Assembly (NCBI GenBank): GCA_963664065.1
Contig: OY760942.1
Span: forward strand, 496,001 to 560,000
Source: JABDJL01 sp963664065
GTDB lineage: Bacteria > Pseudomonadota > Gammaproteobacteria > Xanthomonadales > SZUA-36
DNA length: 64,000 nucleotides
Reading direction: 5' to 3'
Both the position numbers and the translations under genes were made by a program. This document shows, piece after piece, positions 58,901 through 64,000 of this stretch. The notes beneath the pieces are model-generated. The model had not been told where the DNA came from. It did not search any database and was given only the letters and a program-made list of their open reading frames with translations. Positions within the stretch are counted from its first letter, which is position 1. Every line of letters starts with the position of its first letter.

Positions 58901-59428
58901 ATGAGCACTGAAGCGGAAAGGAATATCCGTTTCGAGAAACTGGCGCGGCAATTTTCCACCGATCTGTATCGATATGCGATGTGGATTTGCGGCAACGATG
59001 CACTGGCCAAAGACCTGGTGCAGGAGACGTATCTCAGGGCCTTGAAGGCCTTGGACAGTCTTAAAAATGAAAAGGCGGCCAAGAGCTGGCTGATCACTAT
59101 TTTACGCAGGGAATATGCGCGGACTTTTGAGCGCAAAGCACCAAAATTTACAGATATTGAGTCTGTATCTGTACAAGAAGATGACGAACTGGAGCCGGAT
59201 GAGCGCGTAGAGCGCCAACTGCTCCGACAGGGAATGGCGTCCCTGCCGCCAAGGTATCGGGAGCCGCTTCTGCTACAGGTTGTCATGGGACATTGTTGTG
59301 CGGAAATATCGGCACAGTTGGGCGTCAGCAAGAGTGCAGTGATGACACAGCTGTTCCGTGCACGGGAATTGTTGAAAAAGAAATTGCAGGAAGACGGAGT
59401 AACGGGAAATGTCCATGAACTTTTCTGA
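58901..59428 (+). CDS. ECF-type RNA polymerase sigma factor
   Basis: The 175-residue protein has region 2 (FSTDLYRYAMWICGNDALAK, DLVQETYLRALKAL) and region 4 (SLPPRYREPLLLQVVMGHCC, AEISAQLGVSKSAVMTQLFR). It resembles the ECF sigma factors that pair with DUF3379 proteins, and the next gene is such a protein. The overlap is 20 bases. The signal is unknown. Confidence 0.93.
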   Translation: MSTEAERNIRFEKLARQFSTDLYRYAMWICGNDALAKDLVQETYLRALKALDSLKNEKAAKSWLITILRREYARTFERKAPKFTDIESVSVQEDDELEPDERVERQLLRQGMASLPPRYREPLLLQVVMGHCCAEISAQLGVSKSAVMTQLFRARELLKKKLQEDGVTGNVHELF

Positions 59429-60113
59429 GTTCAAGAAGTTTTTGGGTGCGGATCCGCTGAACAGCGATCCGGAGACCCTGCGCGCCCGTGCATCCGGTCC
59501 CGAGTTCGAACAGGCGGCAATTGACGCGTCAGATTTCGAACAAAAGCTTCGGTCAGCTCTTGGTGTCGCGGCGCCGGGTGAAGAGTTTCTCGAACAGATC
59601 ATGTCCGTCAGCCGTCGGCCATCTCCCAGACCACGGTGGTTTGCGATAGCGGCCAGCGTGCTAATCCTGATTGGAGTTTCGGGAGTTACCTGGTGGCAGG
59701 TCAATCTTCCAAGAACCATCGAAGAGTATGTGGCCGTGCATTATGAATACGATGGTATGGAATTGACTGGAAAAGCCAGCACTGATTTTGATGTTTCCAC
59801 AATCTCTGCCGTGCTGGCCAAACTGGATATGGGCACCGAAAAGGAATTAAGTGATCGGATCCTGTTTATTAAGTTGTGTCCTACGCTCAACGGACGAGGC
59901 GCACACATGATCGTGCAAAGCGACCGGGGTGTTGTCAATATTATTTATATGCCGGGCACGATGGTCGAAGACCAGCGTACCATTGAGTTTGGTGACATGG
60001 AGGCATACATGGTGGCTTTTGAGGGCGGAACCGCCGCGATCATCGGCCGTGCCGACCAGGATGTTTCCAGCATGGACCAGTTAGTACGAAACTCCCTGTC
60101 CAAAACGATTTAA
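59409..60113 (+). CDS. DUF3379 family protein, probable anti-sigma factor
   Basis: This 234-residue protein has a soluble N-terminal half (SEFKKFLGADPLNSDPETLR), one membrane segment (WFAIAASVLILIGVSGVTWW) and a periplasmic part (VAVHYEYDGMELTGKASTDF, IIYMPGTMVEDQRTIEFGD). The DUF3379 pattern and overlap with the ECF sigma gene mark it as the cognate anti-sigma factor. The chosen ATG at 59409 is followed by another at 59415; both are possible. Confidence 0.82.
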   Translation: MSMNFSEFKKFLGADPLNSDPETLRARASGPEFEQAAIDASDFEQKLRSALGVAAPGEEFLEQIMSVSRRPSPRPRWFAIAASVLILIGVSGVTWWQVNLPRTIEEYVAVHYEYDGMELTGKASTDFDVSTISAVLAKLDMGTEKELSDRILFIKLCPTLNGRGAHMIVQSDRGVVNIIYMPGTMVEDQRTIEFGDMEAYMVAFEGGTAAIIGRADQDVSSMDQLVRNSLSKTI

Positions 60114-60176
60114 TCCCACCATTCACAGCAAACTTCCAGCACATGTCCAAGCCGGCGTTTCTGCTAAGGTTGGGGG

Positions 60177-61157
60177 ATGAAAAAGTATCTTTACATCGGT
60201 ATTCCATCAGCCCTGGCCGTGCTGTGCCTGGGTTCAATGTATTGGTTCAACCACGAACCTCCGCTTTTCGATGCTGTTGAGGAAAGCAGATCGCACGGGT
60301 TATCTCATGGCCATTCCGTGGTGATTGGCTATACCACCACCGCCGTCATGATCAAAACGGTCGACGTTCTCCTTAACAAGCGCGGAGGATACATGTCCAA
60401 TGACATCCTTCCTCCATGGGTGTTTCTCGACAACCTGCCTAACTGGGAGTTTGGTGTGCTGACCCAGGTTCGCGACCTGGCCCGCGCCATGCGTAATGAT
60501 TTCAGTCGTTCGCAGACCCAATCCACCGAAGACCTTGACCTGACCGAGGCCAATCCCATGTTTCACTACGACAGCGAGCGCTGGATACCGCCAGACACGG
60601 AGGGTCGCTATGAAAAAGCCTCGGATGCCCTGGAGTTGTACCTGACCCGACTTTCCGATCCCTCTTCCCCCAATGCCCAATTTTTTGCCCGTGCCGATAA
60701 TCTGCGTGATTGGCTGGCCATCGTTGAAAAGCGCCTGGGTTCCCTGTCTCAAAGATTGTCCGCCAGCGCCGGGCAGCAGCGCCTGAACACCGACCTGTCC
60801 GGTGATCCTGAAGCAAAACAATCCACGAGTTCACCGGGAGTGGTGGAAGTTCAGACACCGTGGATGCAGATAGATGATGTTTTTTATGAATCCCGCGGTA
60901 CTACCTGGGCACTGATACATTTCCTTCGCGCCATAGAGGTAGACTTCGACGATGTGCTGCGGAAGAAGAACGCACTCATCAGCTACCGTCAGATTATTCG
61001 GGAACTGGAAGCAACCCAGGAACCGCTGCACGCACCCATGGTGCTCAATGGTGATAAATACGGGGCGCTGGCCAACCATTCCCTGGTCATGGCCAACTAC
61101 ATAGCGCGCGCCAATGCTGCCATTATTGATCTGCGTACCTTGTTGTCCCAGGGGTGA
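60177..61157 (+). CDS. DUF2333 family protein
   Basis: The 326-residue protein has one N-terminal membrane segment (YIGIPSALAVLCLGSMYWF) and a helical periplasmic part with the family motifs LLNKRGGYMSNDILPPWVFL, DNLPNWEFGVLTQVRDLARA, and GTTWALIHFLRAIEVDF. The family is conserved in gammaproteobacteria but has no known function. Confidence 0.88.
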   Translation: MKKYLYIGIPSALAVLCLGSMYWFNHEPPLFDAVEESRSHGLSHGHSVVIGYTTTAVMIKTVDVLLNKRGGYMSNDILPPWVFLDNLPNWEFGVLTQVRDLARAMRNDFSRSQTQSTEDLDLTEANPMFHYDSERWIPPDTEGRYEKASDALELYLTRLSDPSSPNAQFFARADNLRDWLAIVEKRLGSLSQRLSASAGQQRLNTDLSGDPEAKQSTSSPGVVEVQTPWMQIDDVFYESRGTTWALIHFLRAIEVDFDDVLRKKNALISYRQIIRELEATQEPLHAPMVLNGDKYGALANHSLVMANYIARANAAIIDLRTLLSQG

Positions 61158-61220
61158 TAAGTAGCTCCAGTGTAATGCGGTATAGTTCGTTTTGACTAAG
61201 GCCTGAGAAGAGTGCGCTTA

Positions 61221-61802
61221 ATGCCCGGCGTCAAATTGAATATAAAAACCACACCCCTGCCCTATGTCGGCCAGCTCGAGTTCAGACCGCTGAATGAAAT
61301 TGACCTGGTGGTTATCCACTGCACCGAACTTCCTGACCTAGCCACCGCACGAGAGTATGGCGAGCAGATTCATTATGAAGGCTCCCGGACAGGCAACTCG
61401 GGCCACTATTATGTGGACCGCGACGGCAGCGTCCATTGCTGGGTAGCTCCCGATCGCGTTGCGCATCATGCGGGAAACTACAACAGGCGAAGCATTGGGA
61501 TAGAACTGGTCCATCGCGGCAGGTGGCCGGATTGGTTTAACTCCAAGACGCAGCTGATGACTGAGCCCTACCCTGCAGAACAAATTGATGCCCTGCTTGC
61601 GCTTATCCGGCTTACAAGAACCGAATTGAAAAACCTGCGTTGGATCGCGAGCCACCAACAGCTGGACCAGAGCCGCATAGCAGCGACAGACGCACCCGGA
61701 AAGCTGGTCAAGCGCAAGCTTGACCCTGGCCCCGAGTTTCCCTGGGATATGGTGCTGGCTTCAACCGGCTTACAGGCTGTCCCCCTACAGGAAACGGGAT
61801 GA
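61221..61802 (+). CDS. N-acetylmuramoyl-L-alanine amidase (Amidase_2, AmpD-like)
   Basis: The amidase_2 zinc ligands are seen in order: VVIHCTE, SHQQLD and KLDPGPEFPW. RVAHHAGNYNRRSIGIELV is the substrate-binding stretch. No signal peptide is present, so it probably acts in the cytoplasm on anhydro-muropeptides like AmpD, completing the recycling route in which Mpl also acts. ATG at 61221 (193 residues) is preferred over the GTG at 61212 because GAGAAG lies about ten bases before it; both remain possible. It overlaps the LOG gene by four bases. Confidence 0.88.
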   Translation: MPGVKLNIKTTPLPYVGQLEFRPLNEIDLVVIHCTELPDLATAREYGEQIHYEGSRTGNSGHYYVDRDGSVHCWVAPDRVAHHAGNYNRRSIGIELVHRGRWPDWFNSKTQLMTEPYPAEQIDALLALIRLTRTELKNLRWIASHQQLDQSRIAATDAPGKLVKRKLDPGPEFPWDMVLASTGLQAVPLQETG

Positions 61803-62380
61803 AGAGAATCTGTGTTTACTGTGGTTCCAGCCTCGGTAAAAACCCCCGTTTCCGTGATGCTGCTATCGAGTTGGGAAACGAGTTGGTCGACCGGGGAATG
61901 GGTCTGGTCTACGGCGGTGCCAGTGTTGGGATTATGGGAACCATTGCCGATGCAGTACTGGCTCGCGGCGGTGAAGTGACCGGTGTTATCCCAAAAGCGC
62001 TGAACAGGAAAGAAATCATACATCCAGGTCTGACCGCATTGCACGTGGTCAAATCCATGCACGAACGAAAAGCTCTGATGGCAGAGCTTGCCGACGGATT
62101 CATTGCTTTGCCGGGCGGCTGGGGTACCATCGAGGAAATTTTCGAGATTCTGACCTGGGCGCAGCTGGGCTTTCACCGCAAGCCCTGCGGCCTATTGAAT
62201 GAACAGGGGTATTACAACCACCTTTTCGCGTTTCTTGAACACGCCATCGATCAGCAATTTGTAAAAGCTGAGTATTGGCCCATGCTGATTATGCAACCGG
62301 ACGCAGGCGCTATCCTGGGTTCCTTCAACAACTATCAAGAGCCTGAAGTCACAAAGTGGACATTTTCTGCCGAGACATGA
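61799..62380 (+). CDS. LOG family protein (TIGR00730, lysine decarboxylase-fold)
   Basis: The 193-residue protein shows VYCGSSLGKNPRFRDAA, VYGGASVGIMG, SMHERKALMAELADG and the nucleotide motif LPGGWGTIEEIFEIL, the full LOG signature. Plant and bacterial LOG enzymes release cytokinin bases from nucleotides; in most bacteria they act as nucleotide 5'-monophosphate nucleosidases. The ATGA overlap with the amidase gene suggests co-translation. Confidence 0.93.
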   Translation: MKRICVYCGSSLGKNPRFRDAAIELGNELVDRGMGLVYGGASVGIMGTIADAVLARGGEVTGVIPKALNRKEIIHPGLTALHVVKSMHERKALMAELADGFIALPGGWGTIEEIFEILTWAQLGFHRKPCGLLNEQGYYNHLFAFLEHAIDQQFVKAEYWPMLIMQPDAGAILGSFNNYQEPEVTKWTFSAET

Positions 62381-62471
62381 GCATCCGGGTTCAAGACGGG
62401 AAAATTTTACCCAAACTGGCTATGCTTAAGGTGTAATCAACAGCAAATTTGAATTACCTGAGGAGTAAAAC

Positions 62472-63129
62472 ATGAAGAAGTCAACAATAAGCAGGCGTGG
62501 TGTATTAAAAGCGGGCGCTGGCGTAGCTGCCGGTGCGCTTGCATCTCAGGCCATCGCAGGCTCGCTGCCTCTTACTCCGAATAATCCCGAAGGTCCGTTT
62601 TACCCTGTTCATCAGCAAACTGATATGGACGCCGATCTGACCGTGGTTGAAGATCGCAGCGACCACGCGGAAGGTGAAGCAATACGCGTAAGTGGCCAGG
62701 TGCTGGATGAACATGGTCAGCCTATCGAGGGCGCATTGGTCGATATATGGCCGGCAACCGCTCATGGCCGCTATCACCACGAACAGGATACTTCTGAAAA
62801 ACCGGTTGACCCGAACTTCCAGGGCTGGGCCATGATGAAAACCGATGCCAGCGGCCGGTACAGTTTCAAAACGATAAAGCCTGGCGCATACACCGCAATG
62901 GGTGACTGGTGGCGACCGCCCCATATTCATTATAAGGTTTCGCGCAGGGGCTTATCGGGAATTGACCCCCCAGATGTACTGGGAGGGTGAGTCCCTGAAT
63001 GACAAGGACCTGTTGTTTCAGGAAGTGCCGGAAAACCAGCGAAAACATCTACTGGTCGCTTTTGATGAAAGTGGAGAAATTCCGGAAGGTGAATTTAACG
63101 TGGTATTAAGTACTGTGTCTGCGGCCTGA
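62472..63129 (+). pseudogene. Tat-exported intradiol ring-cleavage dioxygenase, frameshifted
   Basis: The first frame (62472-62990) begins with a twin-arginine signal (STISRRGVLKAGAGVAAGAL). It then has the intradiol dioxygenase pattern: NNPEGPFYPV, GQPIEGALVDIWPATAHGRY, and RPPHIHYKV with the two iron-binding His. It then stops after an unrelated tail. A second frame supplies the missing C-terminus (YRELTPQMYWEGE to STVSAA, ending 63129). Removing one G from the run at 62945-62948 joins them into about 218 residues. The substrate is unknown; catechol or protocatechuate-type aromatics are usual for the family. The right edge is close to an IS element. Confidence 0.85.
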
Positions 63130-63235
63130 TTAGGCCAATCCTGCCAGGCGGGAAACTAGTACTCCTTCAAGGTGATATTATCGTGTTCAGTGTGTGACGT
63201 CAGCCCATATGGGGCCAATCAACTGCTTTAACTAA

Positions 63236-63276
63236 GAGACACTTCTGCTATTTTTAACCTGAAGCAGAGGAGTCTC
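63236..63276 (+). promoter_or_regulatory. Hairpin at the start of the IS element
   Basis: GAGACACTTCTGCT (63236-63249) and AGCAGAGGAGTCTC (63263-63276) pair with one mismatch and one G-U pair around a 13-base loop. The right arm contains the GGAG ribosome binding site of OrfA, so in transcripts entering from outside it would block transposase translation, a known device in IS elements. Confidence 0.6.
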
Positions 63277-63279
63277 AAT

Positions 63280-63618
63280 ATGAGCATGTCAAACACCACC
63301 AAACGGGTCAAGGAGATCCGCCGCAATACCCGTCGCAAGTTCTCGTCAGAGGAAAAGATCCGTATCGTACTGGATGGATTGCGCGGTGAAAGCTCGATCG
63401 CTGAACTGTGTCGCCAGGAAGGTATTAACAACAATCTGTATTACCGCTGGAGCAAGGATTTTCTGGAGGCCGGTAAAAAGCGCCTGTCAGGAGATACCGT
63501 CAGAGAAGCCAACAGCGATGAAGTGGTTGGTCTCAGAAAAGAAAATACCACCCTCAAGCAAGCGGTTGCCGAACTGTACCTGCGCAATGACTGGCTTAAA
63601 AAAAGTCTCACTGGGTAG
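63280..63618 (+). CDS. IS3-family transposase OrfA
   Basis: The 112-residue protein starts after GAGGAG and has the helix-turn-helix of the Tnp_1 family (RRKFSSEEKIRIVLDGLRGE, SSIAELCRQEGINNNLYYRW) followed by a leucine-zipper-like helix (VVGLRKENTTLKQAVAELYL). It binds the element ends. A seven-A run near its end (63598-63604) allows a shift into OrfB. Confidence 0.95.
   Translation: MSMSNTTKRVKEIRRNTRRKFSSEEKIRIVLDGLRGESSIAELCRQEGINNNLYYRWSKDFLEAGKKRLSGDTVREANSDEVVGLRKENTTLKQAVAELYLRNDWLKKSLTG
63598..63604 (+). promoter_or_regulatory. Probable programmed -1 frameshift site
   Basis: The A7 run is read AAA AAA AGT in the OrfA frame. A -1 slip gives AAG TCT CAC TGG and stays open through to the OrfB frame at 63642 with no stop. 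This is the standard way IS3-family elements make the OrfAB fusion transposase. Confidence 0.8.
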
Positions 63619-63641
63619 GGTGTGACATTGGACGAAGACTG

Positions 63642-64000
63642 ATGTACAGCGCATCTGAAAAGCTGGCCATTATCCGCCTGGTGGAAGACTCGGAGTTATC
63701 CGTGCGCAGGACTCTGGTCGAGATCAACGTCAGTCGCAGCAGTTTCTACCGTTGGTATCAGGCTTATGAACGCGATGGCCCTGATGGCTTGCAGAACCAC
63801 AGCAGGGCATCACGTCAGCACTGGAACAAGATCCCCGAGTCGGTACGGGAACTGGTTGTTGATGTGGCCCTGGAACAACCGGAGCTGACACCCCGGGAAC
63901 TGGCCTGGCATCTTACTGATACCCATGAGTACTTTATCTCGGAGTCCAGTGTCTATCGCATCCTCAAGGCCCATGACCTGGTTACCAGCCCACAGTTCAT
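63642..64000 (+). CDS. IS3-family transposase OrfB, 3' end outside the window
   Basis: From ATG 63642 the frame stays open to the right edge (119 codons seen). It shows the N-terminal OrfB helix-turn-helix (SASEKLAIIRLVEDSELSVR, VSRSSFYRWYQAYERDGPDG) and the spacer before the DDE domain (LEQPELTPRELAWHLTD). The catalytic residues lie beyond the edge. The frame also continues upstream to the slippery site, so the real product is probably the OrfAB fusion. Confidence 0.92.
   Translation, partial: MYSASEKLAIIRLVEDSELSVRRTLVEINVSRSSFYRWYQAYERDGPDGLQNHSRASRQHWNKIPESVRELVVDVALEQPELTPRELAWHLTDTHEYFISESSVYRILKAHDLVTSPQF

Larger units (their letters stand above)
63236..64000 (+). mobile_element. IS3-family insertion sequence, left part only
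   Basis: OrfA and the start of OrfB are present; the element runs off the right edge, so its length and right inverted repeat are not seen. The left end is uncertain: no terminal repeat could be confirmed, and the true boundary could lie anywhere between 63130 and 63260. The reading frames and slippery site are those of the IS3 family. Confidence 0.88.

Noticed and set aside
60300..60821. A 173-codon minus-strand frame opposite the DUF2333 gene
   Set aside because: Low-complexity Gly/Gln-rich shadow of a gene with a clear family pattern.

Overview
The window looks like chromosomal DNA of a Gram-negative gammaproteobacterium. This rests on gene content and order only: aroQ-accB-accC-prmA in canonical order, an LPS core and lipid A set (GT4 transferase, WaaL-like ligase, LpxL-like acyltransferase, WaaA), convergent waaA/tolC followed by a pcm homologue, trifunctional cysG with cysB and cysJIH, groESL behind a sigma-32-type promoter, glnE, and a Tat-exported intradiol dioxygenase. 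A membrane H+-pyrophosphatase, a pyrophosphate-type phosphofructokinase and a SAM-I riboswitch point to an environmental lineage rather than an enteric one. The genus cannot be named from the sequence. No rRNA, tRNA or CRISPR array was seen.

Layout. 1-4028: a dlt-like set of a standalone adenylation enzyme (cut by the left edge), a multi-pass membrane protein with MBOAT-like signatures, a carrier protein and a secreted metallophosphoesterase. 4334-6794: a hybrid sensor kinase on the minus strand, split by one frameshift in a G run. 7405-10228: a small membrane protein, tdk with degraded zinc ligands, an acyltransferase-like protein and a polysaccharide deacetylase. 10277-17378: a minus-strand housekeeping block (methyltransferase, prmA, accC, accB, aroQ, a TlpA-like thioredoxin, an enlarged dsbD with two N-terminal domains, cutA). 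17567-26213: sulfur assimilation (cysG, a possible small RNA, cysB, cysH, cysI, an unknown 61-codon gene, cysJ) and a SAM riboswitch in front of a broken metB.

26382-35332: hppA, an M28 peptidase, an FMN reductase, PPi-type pfk, adk, a membrane protein, mpl and a LON-domain protein. 35326-42166: a DedA/PAP2-type membrane protein, an SDR, hemL, rubredoxin, cpdA and several small DUF proteins. 42212-46531: an ECF sigma/anti-sigma operon with two DUF4252 paralogues, divergent from groESL. 46774-51857: a PagL-like barrel lacking the catalytic His, two overlapping deoxynucleoside kinases, glnE and a zinc-finger protein. 51880-58631: envelope genes, tolC and pcm. 58901-63129: a second ECF/anti-sigma pair, a DUF2333 protein, an amidase, a LOG protein and a frameshifted dioxygenase. 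63236-64000: the left part of an IS3-family element, cut by the right edge.

Three genes are disrupted. Two (sensor kinase, dioxygenase) each carry one extra base in a G run, so consensus error must be excluded before calling them pseudogenes. metB lacks about 50 residues. The strongest candidates for new biology are the dlt-like module at the left edge, the unknown gene translationally coupled between cysJ and cysI, the ECF/DUF4252 operon, the double-alpha DsbD, and the possible small RNA upstream of cysB.
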